Shown: positions 25,473-35,090, counted from the stretch's first letter. The stretch is DNA of 64,000 nt from an uncultured Paracoccaceae bacterium (GCA_947498985.1 CANMMF010000005.1:1-64000), one strand, 5' to 3'. Program-made: numbers and translations. The notes: generated from the sequence alone by a model not told the origin.

Positions 25473-26585
25473 TCACCGCTCCCCCGTGATCATGCGGCGG
25501 ATATAGGTGTTGAGGATCACCGCGCCGAGCAGGATCACCCCCAGAAACACCCGGAAGAGCGAGCTTTCGACGCCCGCAAAAAAGAGCCCCTGCTGGACCA
25601 CGCCAAAGATCAGCGCGCCCAGTGCGGCGCCGATCACCGACCCGTAGCCGCCGGTCAGAAGCGCGCCGCCGATCACCACCGCGATGATCGCCTCGAACTC
25701 CTTGAGCAGGCCGCGATCGGCCCCGGCAGAGCCGAACTCCATCACCTGGCAGGTGGCAAAGACGGTGGCGCAGAAGGCGGTGAACATGAACATCAGGATC
25801 TTGACGCGGTTCACCGGCACGCCGGAATTGCGCGCCGCTTCGGCGTCGCCACCGGCGGCAAAGATCCAGTTGCCGAAGCGGGTGCGGGTCAACAGGATAT
25901 GGCCAAAGACCACCAGGATGAGCGCCCAGACGATGAGCATCGGGATGCCGTCGACCACCGGCTCTCCGGCGCGGTTGCCGCGCTCGAACACCGCGATCAC
26001 ACCGGCATCGCCCAGCCAGCGGAACACCGCGCCAAAGATCTTCGCCCCGAAGATCGTGCCCAGCCAGTCGCCCTCTGCCGCGTCGCGGATGCCGCCGATG
26101 ATGGTTTTGCGCTCGATGGTCTGCGGGATGTAGATGGTAAAGCCGCGCAGGATAAAGAGAAATGCCAGCGTCACGATGAAGCTGGGCAGACCGGTGCGGA
26201 TCACGATGAAGCCGTTGAGCGCGCCGATAGAAATGCAGATCACAAAGGTGATGATGATCGCCATCCACATCGGCCAGGCCAGCACCACGCCGAAGACCGC
26301 GATCATCATGCCCGCAAAGCCGATCATCGAGCCGACGCTGAGATCGAACTCTCCGGCGATCATCAATAAGCACGCGCCCACGGCGATGATCATGAACTGC
26401 GCCGAGACTACCGACCAGTTCATCACGCCCTGCGCTGCAAACATGCCGCTGTCGAAGGCAAAGAGCAGGAAGAACACGAAGACGGCGACGATGCCGACCA
26501 TGCCGCCAAGCTCGGGACGGATCAGCGCGGTTCGGAACGCGGCCATCTCCTTGATTCGTTCATCGACCGGAGGGGTGTCCGCCAT
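25473..26585 (-). CDS. Sugar ABC transporter permease (RbsC/FrcC family)
   Basis: 370 residues, about ten hydrophobic segments. AGEFDLSVGSMIGFAGMMIA is the family hallmark, with RTGLPSFIVTLAFLFILRGF and FAAGGDAEAARNSGVPVNRV following. An insertion of about 60 residues after the IPQTI segment (residues about 155-220) is typical of FrcC-like proteins. Start at 26585 after CAGGAGACC; a longer frame to 26633 lacks a better site. Confidence 0.92.
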   Translation of the reverse strand: MADTPPVDERIKEMAAFRTALIRPELGGMVGIVAVFVFFLLFAFDSGMFAAQGVMNWSVVSAQFMIIAVGACLLMIAGEFDLSVGSMIGFAGMMIAVFGVVLAWPMWMAIIITFVICISIGALNGFIVIRTGLPSFIVTLAFLFILRGFTIYIPQTIERKTIIGGIRDAAEGDWLGTIFGAKIFGAVFRWLGDAGVIAVFERGNRAGEPVVDGIPMLIVWALILVVFGHILLTRTRFGNWIFAAGGDAEAARNSGVPVNRVKILMFMFTAFCATVFATCQVMEFGSAGADRGLLKEFEAIIAVVIGGALLTGGYGSVIGAALGALIFGVVQQGLFFAGVESSLFRVFLGVILLGAVILNTYIRRMITGER

Positions 26586-26619
26586 CTGAGGTCTCCTGAC
26601 AGGAAAGAGCGGGAAGGGG

Positions 26620-26648
26620 CCGCCGCCCGGCACGCGGCCGGAAGGCGG
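26620..26648 (-). promoter_or_regulatory. GC-rich stem-loop between binding-protein and permease genes
   Basis: CCGCC-gc-CCGGC (26620-26631) pairs with GCCGG-aa-GGCGG (26637-26648), a ten-pair stem with a two-by-two internal loop and a five-base loop. It lies 23 bases beyond the binding-protein stop in transcription direction, a position suited to protecting the upstream mRNA. Confidence 0.55.
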
Positions 26649-26671
26649 TAGGATAGGGTTTCAGGTCGCGA

Positions 26672-27619
26672 TCAGCGGTATTCGCCCGCGAACTCCTCGA
26701 CCTTGGCCAGACCGTCCTTGGTCACGAAGCCCGGGCCGGAGTTGATGTTGTTGCCCGGCAGCACGCCGTAACGGTCCCAGTTGGCCAGGATCACAACCGG
26801 CATATAGGCCTGCAGGAACGGCTGCTGGTCGATGCCCCAGTTGATGGTGCCGGCCTTGATGCCCTTGACGATCTCTTCACCCAGATCGAACGTGCCGAAA
26901 TGGATCGAACCGGCCATGCCGTTCTCTTCCAGCGCCGCAAGGGTGGGATCGGCGGAAACCGGGCCCAGCGTCAGGATGCCGTCGACATCGGGGTTGGCCG
27001 ACAGATAGGCCAGAACCTTGTTCTTGATCTCCGCAGGGTCGGTGCCGCTGTCCATCATCGCGTCGCCCAGATCGATGCCCAGACCGTCGGCATAGCCGCG
27101 GCAGCGCTCACCAACGGTGGGCTGCTGGATGGCGTGGTTCACGCAGAGGAACTTGGTCACGCCTTCGCCCTTGGCGCGCTGACCGGCGGCAAAGCCCGCA
27201 TCGTATTCGGGCTGGCCCACATACATCAGCGCGCCGACTTCACGCGCCTGCTCGGGCGTGCCGGTGTTCATGATGATGACATCGATGCCCTGGTCCACGG
27301 CATCCTTGATCGGGCCCTGCAACACGTCGAAATCCGCCAGCGTGGTGATGATCCCGTCGGGACCGGAGGCCGCGGCCTGCTGGATGATTCGCGCCATGTC
27401 GGCCAGATCGCCGGTGGGCGGGTTGCGGTACTCGACATTGACGCCGACCTGTTCGCCCGCCAGCGCGATGCCGTTCTTGATCGTGTTCCACCAGGTATCG
27501 CTGTCGGGGGCGTGGCTGACCAGAACGTAGTTCAGGTCCGAATGGCTTTCCGCGGTGGCCGCCAGCGGCGCGGTGACGATCGCCGCGCCAAGCGCGAGCG
27601 ACGTGAAGAGATGTTTCAT
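26672..27619 (-). CDS. Periplasmic sugar/inositol-binding protein of an ABC transporter
   Basis: 315 residues of the periplasmic-binding-protein family (ribose/inositol type). The start at 27619 follows GGGAGGAC and gives a Sec signal peptide ending at AATAES. YVLVSHAPDSDTWWNTIKNG, PTGDLADMARIIQQAA, DVIIMNTGTPEQA and VDGILTLGP are typical of the fold. First gene of the operon with permease, ATPase, a small membrane protein and iolB; this context makes myo-inositol or a related cyclitol the likely ligand. Confidence 0.92.
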   Translation of the reverse strand: MKHLFTSLALGAAIVTAPLAATAESHSDLNYVLVSHAPDSDTWWNTIKNGIALAGEQVGVNVEYRNPPTGDLADMARIIQQAAASGPDGIITTLADFDVLQGPIKDAVDQGIDVIIMNTGTPEQAREVGALMYVGQPEYDAGFAAGQRAKGEGVTKFLCVNHAIQQPTVGERCRGYADGLGIDLGDAMMDSGTDPAEIKNKVLAYLSANPDVDGILTLGPVSADPTLAALEENGMAGSIHFGTFDLGEEIVKGIKAGTINWGIDQQPFLQAYMPVVILANWDRYGVLPGNNINSGPGFVTKDGLAKVEEFAGEYR

Positions 27620-27708
27620 GAAGTCCTCCCAGACGTTTTTTTGGTGCCGTGACCGCTGCGGGGCTGCCGCCGGGTCCGGAGGAAAGGAAACCACAGGCCC
27701 GAAAATAA

Positions 27709-27722
27709 TGCAACCGGTTGCA
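27709..27722. promoter_or_regulatory. LacI-family operator in the lacI/transporter divergent promoter
   Basis: Perfect 14-bp palindrome TGCAACCGGTTGCA, with the central CG and half-site spacing of LacI/GalR operators. It is 90 bases before the transporter operon start and 60 before the regulator start, so it can control both. An identical copy is at 32096-32109. Confidence 0.85.
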
Positions 27723-27782
27723 AAAACCGAATTCACATTTTGCGACGGCCTGCCTATCTTTGCCAAAAGCAGGGGGTCGGTC

Positions 27783-28790
27783 ATGCCGGTTACGCTCAAG
27801 GATGTCGCCGAACGGGCAGGGGTGTCGCGCTCGGCGGTGTCGCGCACCTTCACCGAAGGCGCGTCGGTGTCGCTCAAGACCCGCGCCAAGGTCGAAAAGG
27901 CCGCCGCTGAACTGGGTTACAGCCCCAACGCGCTGGCCTCGTCGCTGACCACGGGGCGCACCAAGCTCATCGGGCTGATTTCCAACAACTTCCACAACCC
28001 GCTGTTTCTGGAGGTCTTCGACCTCTTCACACGCTCCTTGCAGGATCGCGGATTGCGCCCGCTGCTGGTCAATCTTTCGGATGAAACCGATCCCGCACAT
28101 TCGCTCAAGATGCTGCGGCAATATTCGGTCGACGGAGCCATCGTCGCCTCCTCGACGCTGTCGCCGGAATTCTCCATGGCGTTTCAGGAGGCGCGGATCC
28201 CGGTGGTGCATTCCTTTGGCCGCTTTGCCTCGGCGCCGCGGGTGCATGTGGTGGGCATCGACAATGTCGAATGCGGGCGCATGGCCGCGCGCACGCTGCT
28301 GGCCCGCGGCTACACAAGCGTGGGGTTCATGGGCGGGCCGCGCGAGGCGACCTCGACGCTGGACCGCCGCAAGGGGTTTTTCGAAGTGCTCGATGCCCGG
28401 CCCGACATCACCGCGCATGAAAGCTACGCCACCGCCTATTCCTTCGATGCGGGCCGGGCGGAGATGCTCAGCCTTCTGGCAAACACCCCGGCAGAGGCCT
28501 ATTTCTGCGGCGACGACGTTTTGTCGGTGGGCGCGCTCAGCGCCATTGCCGATCACGGTCTGAAAGTGCCGGGCGATATCGGCATCATCGGGCTCAACGA
28601 CATGGAAATGTCACGCTGGGAGAACATCAATCTCACCACCATCCGCCAGCCGATCCGCGAGATCATCGCCAGTTCGATCGATCTGGTGGTGGCGATGCTG
28701 GATGAGCCCGACCGCCTGCCCGAAGCGCGGCTCTACCCCTGCAAGATCATCGAACGCGGCACGCTGCGCCGCGTGAAGCCTGCGCCCTGA
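27783..28790 (+). CDS. LacI-family regulator of the inositol cluster
   Basis: 335 residues. N-terminal helix-turn-helix LKDVAERAGVSRSAVSRTFT, hinge helix SPNALASSLTTGRT, then a sugar-binding core (IGLISNNFHNPLFLEVFD, VVGIDNVECGRMAA, GLNDMEMSRWENINLTTIRQ). It should repress by binding TGCAACCGGTTGCA next to its own gene and at the iolD promoter; the inducer is probably an inositol intermediate. Start at 27783 because earlier in-frame codons cross the operator region. Also called IolR-like by function, though unrelated to Bacillus IolR. Confidence 0.92.
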   Translation: MPVTLKDVAERAGVSRSAVSRTFTEGASVSLKTRAKVEKAAAELGYSPNALASSLTTGRTKLIGLISNNFHNPLFLEVFDLFTRSLQDRGLRPLLVNLSDETDPAHSLKMLRQYSVDGAIVASSTLSPEFSMAFQEARIPVVHSFGRFASAPRVHVVGIDNVECGRMAARTLLARGYTSVGFMGGPREATSTLDRRKGFFEVLDARPDITAHESYATAYSFDAGRAEMLSLLANTPAEAYFCGDDVLSVGALSAIADHGLKVPGDIGIIGLNDMEMSRWENINLTTIRQPIREIIASSIDLVVAMLDEPDRLPEARLYPCKIIERGTLRRVKPAP

Positions 28791-28889
28791 GCGTTTGATT
28801 TTACGGCAAAAAACCGCAGGCCTTTCCTCAGGCCTCAGAGGGCCGGTGCCCCGAGGCGATGGCAACTGCCGGCCCGCGTCCGCAGGGCG

Positions 28890-30023
28890 TCAGCGAAACA
28901 TCGGCGGCCGCGCGTCGATCCAGGCGCCGTCCTGACCGGCCGAGGCCACCGACGCGTAAACCGCCGCCATCGAGCGCAGACCGTCCTCGGCCAGAGGCAG
29001 GTTTCCGGCCGCCTCTCCGCGGATGCGCGCGGCGAGATCGAGATAGATATTGGCCACTGCCATCGGGAACCCTTCGGGATGCGCAATCGCCACGCGGGAG
29101 AGGCGACCCGCTTCGTCCGACAACCCCGCTTCGCCCTTCTCCATGATCTCCGTGCGCCCGCCGAGCCGCGTCAGATAGACCTGTCCGGGCTGTTCGGAGG
29201 CCCACCGCATCCCGCCTTTTTCGCCAAAGACCTGAAGATCGAGCCCGTGTTGCCGCCCCAGCGCGATGGTCGAGGTCCAGAGCCGCCCCACCGTGCCGCG
29301 CGTGGTGCGGAAATTCACCATGGCGTCGTCCTCCAGCACCCGCGCGGGCACGGTGGAGGCGAAATCCGCCGAGAGCCGTTCCACTTGGTCACCCAGCACG
29401 AAACACGCCAGATGCAGCGCGTGGATGCCGCAATCTGCCATCTGCCCCGAGACGCCCGCCTGCGCCGGATCGTAGCGCCAGCGCACCCGCGGATTGTCCG
29501 GATCGTCGCCCGCCGCGTGGTGCCCATGGCTGAAATTGGCGACCACCGTGCGGATCGCGCCCAACTCCCCGGCGTCAACCATCGCCTTCATCTGGCGCAC
29601 CATCGGATAGGCGCTGTAGCAGTAGTTCACGGCGCAGATCCTGCCGGTTTGCTGCGCCAGACGCACAATCTCTTCACCTTCCTCGACGGTCATCGTCATC
29701 GGCTTTTCGCAGAGCACATGAAAACCCGCCTGCAGGAAAGCTCGGGTGATCTCGAAATGCGTCGCATTGGGTGTGGCGACGGTGACCAGGTCGGGGCGGT
29801 CGGCGCGGTCGCGCTCGCCCTCCAGCATGTCCTGCCAGGTGGCATAGGCGCGGTCTTCGGCCACACCCAGCGATTGCGCAAAGGCGCGGCCCTTCGCGGC
29901 GTCAACGTCCAACGCTCCGGCCACAAAGGAAAAATTGCCATCCGCCTGCGCGCCCAGCCGGTGCGCCGGTCCGATCTGGCTGCCGTCCCCGCCGCCGATC
30001 ATACCCCAGTTCAGTCTTGCCAT
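28890..30023 (-). CDS. Gfo/Idh/MocA family oxidoreductase, inositol cluster (first)
   Basis: 377 residues. NAD(P)-binding GMIGGGDGSQIGPAHRL, the family lysine in CEKPMTMT, and the catalytic region QMADCGIHALHLACF. Proteins of this type in iol clusters oxidise scyllo-inositol or other inositol isomers or their 1-keto forms. Last gene of a three-gene minus operon with iolE and another Gfo/Idh/MocA enzyme. The precise substrate is not visible. Confidence 0.88.
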   Translation of the reverse strand: MARLNWGMIGGGDGSQIGPAHRLGAQADGNFSFVAGALDVDAAKGRAFAQSLGVAEDRAYATWQDMLEGERDRADRPDLVTVATPNATHFEITRAFLQAGFHVLCEKPMTMTVEEGEEIVRLAQQTGRICAVNYCYSAYPMVRQMKAMVDAGELGAIRTVVANFSHGHHAAGDDPDNPRVRWRYDPAQAGVSGQMADCGIHALHLACFVLGDQVERLSADFASTVPARVLEDDAMVNFRTTRGTVGRLWTSTIALGRQHGLDLQVFGEKGGMRWASEQPGQVYLTRLGGRTEIMEKGEAGLSDEAGRLSRVAIAHPEGFPMAVANIYLDLAARIRGEAAGNLPLAEDGLRSMAAVYASVASAGQDGAWIDARPPMFR

Positions 30024-30032
30024 AAGCGCCTC

Positions 30033-30926
30033 TCAGAAACCGATGGATTGCAGATATGTGCGGTTGATCCGTGCATCGCCCAGCGGGTCGGTGTCGGGCA
30101 GGGTCGGATCGCAATCCTGTTCGACCGTGCACCAGCCCTCGAACCCGTGATCCAGCAGGATCTGCCGGACGGCGGGGAAATCCACGTCGCCATCACCCAG
30201 ATTGCAGAATATCCCCTGACCGCAGGCGTCGTAGAACCCGGTGCCCCTGGCGATCACATCGGCTTTCACAACCGGGTCTATATCCTTGAAATGCATGTAG
30301 GAAATGCGATCCATATGGCGCTTCATGAAGGCCACGGGGTCAAAGCCCGCATAGGAATGGTGGCCGGTGTCGAAGCAGATCTTCAGGATCTTGTCGTCGA
30401 CCTCCTCCAGCAGCCGCTCAAGCTCCGGCTCGAAATCCATGAAGCCCGCCGCATGGGCGTGGATGCCGACGGTCAGGCCGAACTCCTCGTGGCCGATCTT
30501 CGCCAGATGCGCGATCCGGTCGCGATAGGCGGCCCATTCGGCGCCGTCCATCTGTTCCGCGTCACCCGCCCGTCCGGCAGTGGGCGCGCGGCGCGGCGAA
30601 ATCGAATCGATCAGCACCAGATGCCCGGCGCCATGGGCCTTGAGGGCGCGGCAGGTGCGCAGGCTCGCGTCCAGCACTTCGTCCCATTTGGACGGATCAT
30701 GGATCGGGCGGAAGACAACGCCGCCGATCAGCGTCTGACCTTCTTCCTCCAGCGCCTCGGCCAGCAGGACCGGGTCTTCGGGCATGAAACCGATGGGGCC
30801 CAGTTCGATGCCGGTATAGCCCGCTTGGGCGTTTTCGCGCAGCACGCGGCGCCAGTCGGGATTGCGCGGATCATCCGCAAATTCGACCCCCCAGGAGCAG
30901 GGGGCGTTGCCAATTCTGATGGTCAC
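30033..30926 (-). CDS. iolE: Myo-inosose-2 dehydratase
   Basis: 297-residue TIM-barrel enzyme that dehydrates 2-keto-myo-inositol to the diketone used by IolD. IGNAPCSWGVEFADDP at the N-terminus is the IolE hallmark; GIHAHAAGFMDFE, CFDTGHHSYAGFDP, YMHFKDIDP and TVEQDCDP carry the metal-binding acid and His residues. Ten bases from the next gene in a three-gene operon. Confidence 0.92.
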   Translation of the reverse strand: MTIRIGNAPCSWGVEFADDPRNPDWRRVLRENAQAGYTGIELGPIGFMPEDPVLLAEALEEEGQTLIGGVVFRPIHDPSKWDEVLDASLRTCRALKAHGAGHLVLIDSISPRRAPTAGRAGDAEQMDGAEWAAYRDRIAHLAKIGHEEFGLTVGIHAHAAGFMDFEPELERLLEEVDDKILKICFDTGHHSYAGFDPVAFMKRHMDRISYMHFKDIDPVVKADVIARGTGFYDACGQGIFCNLGDGDVDFPAVRQILLDHGFEGWCTVEQDCDPTLPDTDPLGDARINRTYLQSIGF

Positions 30927-30968
30927 GGAAAGGCGCTCCTTTGGCCAGAGGGTCGTGATAGGGCAGTG

Positions 30969-32072
30969 TCAGGTCGTGGCGGTCGCGATCCAGGATTTCT
31001 GCGCATGTGAGCGGCGGGCGGCGTCGATCACCTGGGCCACCTCGAGCCCGTCGCGGAACGCGGGCCAGCGCGGGGCGCCGTCGGCGATGGCCTCCAGAAA
31101 GTCGCGCGCCTCGATGATGATCTGGTCCTGATACCCGGTGCCATGACCCGGGCCCTGGCAGAATGGCAGGTAGTCGGGATGCGCGGGGCCTGTCAGGATC
31201 TTGCGAAAGCCGCGCTGCGCTTCCGGCCCGTCGGCGAGGTAGAGCCACAGCGCGTTCTGATCCTCCTGATCGAAGCGGATCGCGCCTTTTGTACCTGTGA
31301 TGTCATAGGCATAGCCCATCTTGCGACCGGTGGCGACGCGGCTGAAGAACAAATGCCCCGACGCACCAGAGGCAAAGCGGCACATAACCTGCGCCTGATC
31401 GTCATTGGTCACATCGTCGCCGCCGCGCTGGCTGTGTACGGTTTCGATTTCGGCCATGACCGACGCGACCGGCCCCATCAGCGCCAGCGCCGCATTGACC
31501 ATGTGGGGCGCCAGATCGCCCATGCAGCCATTGGCGGCGTCGCGGTTGCGCCAGCCCAGCGAGCGCGCGGGATCGGCGGCAAAATCCTCCGTATGCTCGC
31601 CGCGAAACCAGGTGATGTCACCGATGGCGCCTTCGGCCAGCAACTGGCGCGCGTATTGCGAGGCGGGCGTTCGGATGTAGTTGAAGCCGATCATGCTCAC
31701 AAGCCCCGCATCCTCGGCGATTTGGGTCATCTCGGTGGCGTCGGAAAGCGAGGCGCCGAGCGGTTTTTCGCAAAAGACCGGTTTTCCGAGCGCTGCCGCG
31801 GCGCGGGTAATCTCCAGATGGGTCTGCGGCGGGGAGGCGATGACAACCGCCCCGACTGCCGGATCCGCGACCAGCGCCTGCCAGTCCGGGGCGGCGCGCG
31901 CAAAGCCAAAGGCGTCGCGGTAGGTTTGCGCCGATTCGGGGCTGCCCGCGGCCACCATCTCCAGCCGCGGACGCAGCCGCGTGCCAAAGAGCGCCCCAAC
32001 CGCGGCATAGGCGGCCGCGTGGGCTTTGCCCATATAGCCGCCGCCGATTATCCCGATCCCGATCTCGGTCAT
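30969..32072 (-). CDS. Gfo/Idh/MocA family oxidoreductase, inositol cluster (second)
   Basis: 367 residues. Rossmann motif GIIGGGYMGKAHAAAY, CEKPLGAS, and GDLAPHMVNAALAL in the catalytic region. First gene of the operon with iolE. The start at 32072 (MTEIGIGI) is preferred because GAGGGTG precedes it and it lies just downstream of the LacI operator at 32095; an upstream in-frame start would run into the operator. Likely an inositol-isomer dehydrogenase, distinct from IolG at 36790. Confidence 0.88.
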   Translation of the reverse strand: MTEIGIGIIGGGYMGKAHAAAYAAVGALFGTRLRPRLEMVAAGSPESAQTYRDAFGFARAAPDWQALVADPAVGAVVIASPPQTHLEITRAAAALGKPVFCEKPLGASLSDATEMTQIAEDAGLVSMIGFNYIRTPASQYARQLLAEGAIGDITWFRGEHTEDFAADPARSLGWRNRDAANGCMGDLAPHMVNAALALMGPVASVMAEIETVHSQRGGDDVTNDDQAQVMCRFASGASGHLFFSRVATGRKMGYAYDITGTKGAIRFDQEDQNALWLYLADGPEAQRGFRKILTGPAHPDYLPFCQGPGHGTGYQDQIIIEARDFLEAIADGAPRWPAFRDGLEVAQVIDAARRSHAQKSWIATATT

Positions 32073-32094
32073 GGGCACCCTCTTGAAATTGCCA

Positions 32095-32110
32095 TTGCAA
32101 CCGGTTGCAA
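32095..32110. promoter_or_regulatory. Second LacI-family operator, iolD/dehydrogenase divergent promoter
   Basis: 16-bp perfect palindrome TTGCAACCGGTTGCAA, containing the same 14 bases as the site at 27709. It is 23 bases before the minus-strand dehydrogenase gene and 80 before iolD, so one bound repressor could block both operons. Confidence 0.85.
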
Positions 32111-32189
32111 CACGAGTATCCTCCAAACCGACAAAGGGTCAAGCGCTGTCGCGCGGATCCGGCAGGTCTGACGGGAAGGGAGGGGCCTC

Positions 32190-34055
32190 ATGAGCGAGCA
32201 AACGGTGCGCCTGACGGTGGCGCAGGCGATCATACGCTATCTGAACGCGCAGTTCATCGAGATCGACGGCGCGCAGGTGCGGCTTTGTGGCGGCGGCTTC
32301 GGGATCTTCGGCCATGGCAACGTGACCTGTCTGGGCGAGGCGCTTTACGATCATCGCGAGACGCTGCCGCTTTATCGCGGCCAGAACGAGCAGAGCATGG
32401 GTTTTGCCGCCGCCGCCTACGCCAAGTACCACCTGCGCCGCCGCTTCATGTTCTGCACCGCCTCCGCCGGGCCGGGCACCGCGAACCTGCTGACCGCCGC
32501 GGCGCTGGCGCATGCGAATCGCCTGCCGATGCTGATGCTGTGCGGCGATACCTTCCTCACGCGGTTGCCGGACCCGGTGCTGCAGCAGCTGGAGCATTTC
32601 AACAATCCCGCCTACGGGCTCAACGACGCGTTCCGCGCCGTCAGCCGCTACTGGGACCGGATCACCCATCCCGCGCAGATCCTGCAATCGCTGCCTGCCG
32701 CTCTGGCGACAATGCTGGATCCGGCGGATTGCGGGCCCGCCTTTCTGGGTCTGCCGCAGGATCTGCAGGGCTGGGCCTATGACTACCCGCTTGTGTTCTT
32801 TGAAGAAAAGACCCACCGCATCCGTCGTCAGACCCCGGATGCCGATGAGGTGGCCGACGCTGTTGCGGCCCTGAGAGCCGCCGAGCGCCCGGTGATCATC
32901 GCCGGTGGCGGCGTGCAATATTCCGGCGCGGTGGCAGAGCTGACCGCATTTGCCGAAGCGCATGGCATCCCGGTAATCGAGACCATCGCCGGGCGCGCCA
33001 ACATGGTGAATGACCATCCGCTCAACATCGGCCCGGTGGGGGTCACCGGCTCCGACAGCGCCAACGCCGTGGCAGAAGCGGCGGATGTGGTGCTGGCCGT
33101 GGGCTCGCGCCTGCAGGACTTCACCACCGGGTCTTGGACGGCGTTTGCGAAGGACGCGCAGTTTGTCTCGCTCAACGCGGCGCGGCATGACGCGGGCAAA
33201 CACAGAGCGCTGCCGGTCGTGGGGGACGCGAGGCTGGGGCTTGGCGCTCTGGGAGCGCTGATGCAGGGCTACCAGGCGCCGGAAAGCTGGCTGTCTTTCG
33301 CGCAGGACGAGCGCCGCAAATGGAACGCCTATGTCGCCGAGAACGTGCGCCCCGGCAACCGGCCCAACTCCTACGCGCAGGCCATCGGCGTGGTGAACGC
33401 GCTGTGCGATCCGCGCGACCGGGTGGTGGCGGCGGCAGGCGGACTTCCGGCGGAGGTCACGGCGAACTGGCGCACGCTCGATATCGGGACGGTGGATGTG
33501 GAGTTCGGCTTTTCCTGCATGGGCTACGAGATCGCGGGCGGCTGGGGCGCGCGCCTCGCGCAATCGGAGATCGAACCAGAGGCCGACACGATCGTCTTTA
33601 CCGGCGATGGCAGCTATCTTTTGATGAACTCCGACATCTACTCCTCTGTTCTGACAGGCAAAAAGCTGATCGTTCTGGTGCTCGACAATGGCGGATTTGC
33701 GGTGATCAACAAGCTGCAGAACAACACCGGCAATGAGAGCTTCAACAACCTCATTGCTGATGCGCCCACGGTGGATCACCCCTTTGCCGTCGATTTTGCC
33801 GCCCATGCGGCGGCGATGGGGGCGCATGCGGTCAGGGTCGACACGCCGGAGCAACTGGGCGAGGCGTTCAAGGCCGCAAAAGCCGCCGACAAGACCTCCG
33901 TCATCGTGATGAACGTGGACGCCTATGACGGCTGGACAACCGAAGGTCACACCTGGTGGGAAGTGGGCACGCCCGAAGTCTCCGACCGCGCGAGCGTGTG
34001 CGAAAAGCATGCAGAGATCGAGGCCGAGCGCGCCCGCCAAAGGCGCGGCGTCTGA
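32190..34055 (+). CDS. iolD: 3D-(3,5/4)-trihydroxycyclohexane-1,2-dione hydrolase
   Basis: 621-residue thiamine-diphosphate enzyme that opens the inositol-derived ring to 5-deoxy-glucuronate. Three-domain ThDP layout: N-terminal Pyr domain with the cofactor-activating Glu in YRGQNEQSMGFA, central domain (VIIAGGGVQYSGAVAE), and C-terminal PP domain with TGDGSYLLMNSDIYSS and VLDNGGFAVINKLQNN. GGGAGGGG precedes the ATG. The stop overlaps iolC (TGATG). Confidence 0.95.
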   Translation: MSEQTVRLTVAQAIIRYLNAQFIEIDGAQVRLCGGGFGIFGHGNVTCLGEALYDHRETLPLYRGQNEQSMGFAAAAYAKYHLRRRFMFCTASAGPGTANLLTAAALAHANRLPMLMLCGDTFLTRLPDPVLQQLEHFNNPAYGLNDAFRAVSRYWDRITHPAQILQSLPAALATMLDPADCGPAFLGLPQDLQGWAYDYPLVFFEEKTHRIRRQTPDADEVADAVAALRAAERPVIIAGGGVQYSGAVAELTAFAEAHGIPVIETIAGRANMVNDHPLNIGPVGVTGSDSANAVAEAADVVLAVGSRLQDFTTGSWTAFAKDAQFVSLNAARHDAGKHRALPVVGDARLGLGALGALMQGYQAPESWLSFAQDERRKWNAYVAENVRPGNRPNSYAQAIGVVNALCDPRDRVVAAAGGLPAEVTANWRTLDIGTVDVEFGFSCMGYEIAGGWGARLAQSEIEPEADTIVFTGDGSYLLMNSDIYSSVLTGKKLIVLVLDNGGFAVINKLQNNTGNESFNNLIADAPTVDHPFAVDFAAHAAAMGAHAVRVDTPEQLGEAFKAAKAADKTSVIVMNVDAYDGWTTEGHTWWEVGTPEVSDRASVCEKHAEIEAERARQRRGV

Positions 34056-35089
34056 TGGCGCGCATGGACACGAGAACGCTGCGCGCGGGCATCGCGCGGG
34101 GCAATTTTGTCGTGCTGGGCCGCGCGGGCATGGACATGTTTGCCCACCCCCCCGGCACCAAGAGCGAGCATGCGACGGAGTTCCGCGCCGGCCTTGGCGG
34201 CTCGTCTGCCAATATCGCGGCGGGGCTCAGCAAGTTCGGCGCAAACGCGGCATTGGTCACGTCTGTGTCGGATGACGCGGTGGGGCGGTTCTGCCTCAAC
34301 GAGTTGCGGCGCTACGGCGTTGACACACAATATGTGCGCTCGGTTGGCGGGGAGTTTCGCAACTCGCTTGCGGTCTATGAAAGCACGATGGACAACTTCC
34401 AGAACGTGATCTACCGCAACGGCGCTGCGGATTTTCAGGTCACGCCGGCCGATATGGACCATGTCGATCTTGCCCCCTATGGCGCGCTCGTCACCGCGGG
34501 CACGGTCTTTGCCGCAGAGCCGTCGCGCAGCGCCACGTTCCACGCGTTTGAAAAGGCCCGCGCCCGCGCTCTGCCCATCGTCTTCGACATCGATTACCGC
34601 CCCTATAGCTGGCCCTCGCCGGAGGTCGCGGCAGATGTGCTGAGCCGCGCGGGCGCGATGAGCGACATGATCGTCGGCAATGACGAGGAGTTCGGCTTCA
34701 TGGCGGGCGGCATGGAGAAAGGGCTGGCAAAGGCGCGCGCGCTCTCGGCCGAGGGCGCCGCCATCGTGATCTACAAGATGGGAGAGGCCGGTGCCGTGAC
34801 CTTTGCCGACGGGCAGGAGATCCGCACCGGCATCTACCCCGTCGAGGCGGTCAAACCCAACGGCGCGGGCGACAGTTTCATGGCCGGTCTGCTGGCGGGC
34901 CTCGCCGAGGGGCAATCCTTGCGCGACGCGATCCTGCGCGGCTCTGCCTGCGCGGCCATCGTGGTGGCGCGCCCGGGCTGTGCGCCCGCGATGCCCGATC
35001 ACGCGGGACTTGCGGCGTTTTTGGCCGACCATCCCGGCCCGACGCCCGATCCGCCGTCCTCCACGCCGGTCAAATCAGAAGAGGTCTGA
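34055..35089 (+). CDS. iolC: 5-dehydro-2-deoxygluconokinase
   Basis: 344-residue PfkB-family kinase phosphorylating 5-dehydro-2-deoxygluconate. LGRAGMDMFAHPPGTK, the sugar-binding GLGGSSANIAAGLSKFG, and the ATP/anion-hole motif KPNGAGDSFMAGLLAGL are all present. The start at 34055 overlaps the iolD stop. The last about 20 residues (Pro/Ser-rich) are an unstructured tail. One base separates it from the next gene. Confidence 0.93.
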   Translation: MARMDTRTLRAGIARGNFVVLGRAGMDMFAHPPGTKSEHATEFRAGLGGSSANIAAGLSKFGANAALVTSVSDDAVGRFCLNELRRYGVDTQYVRSVGGEFRNSLAVYESTMDNFQNVIYRNGAADFQVTPADMDHVDLAPYGALVTAGTVFAAEPSRSATFHAFEKARARALPIVFDIDYRPYSWPSPEVAADVLSRAGAMSDMIVGNDEEFGFMAGGMEKGLAKARALSAEGAAIVIYKMGEAGAVTFADGQEIRTGIYPVEAVKPNGAGDSFMAGLLAGLAEGQSLRDAILRGSACAAIVVARPGCAPAMPDHAGLAAFLADHPGPTPDPPSSTPVKSEEV

Positions 35090-35090
35090 C

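Noticed and set aside
28818-28835. AGGCCT repeated around six bases after lacI as a terminator
   Set aside because: Six-bp stem made of a self-palindrome, with no T-run; too weak to claim.
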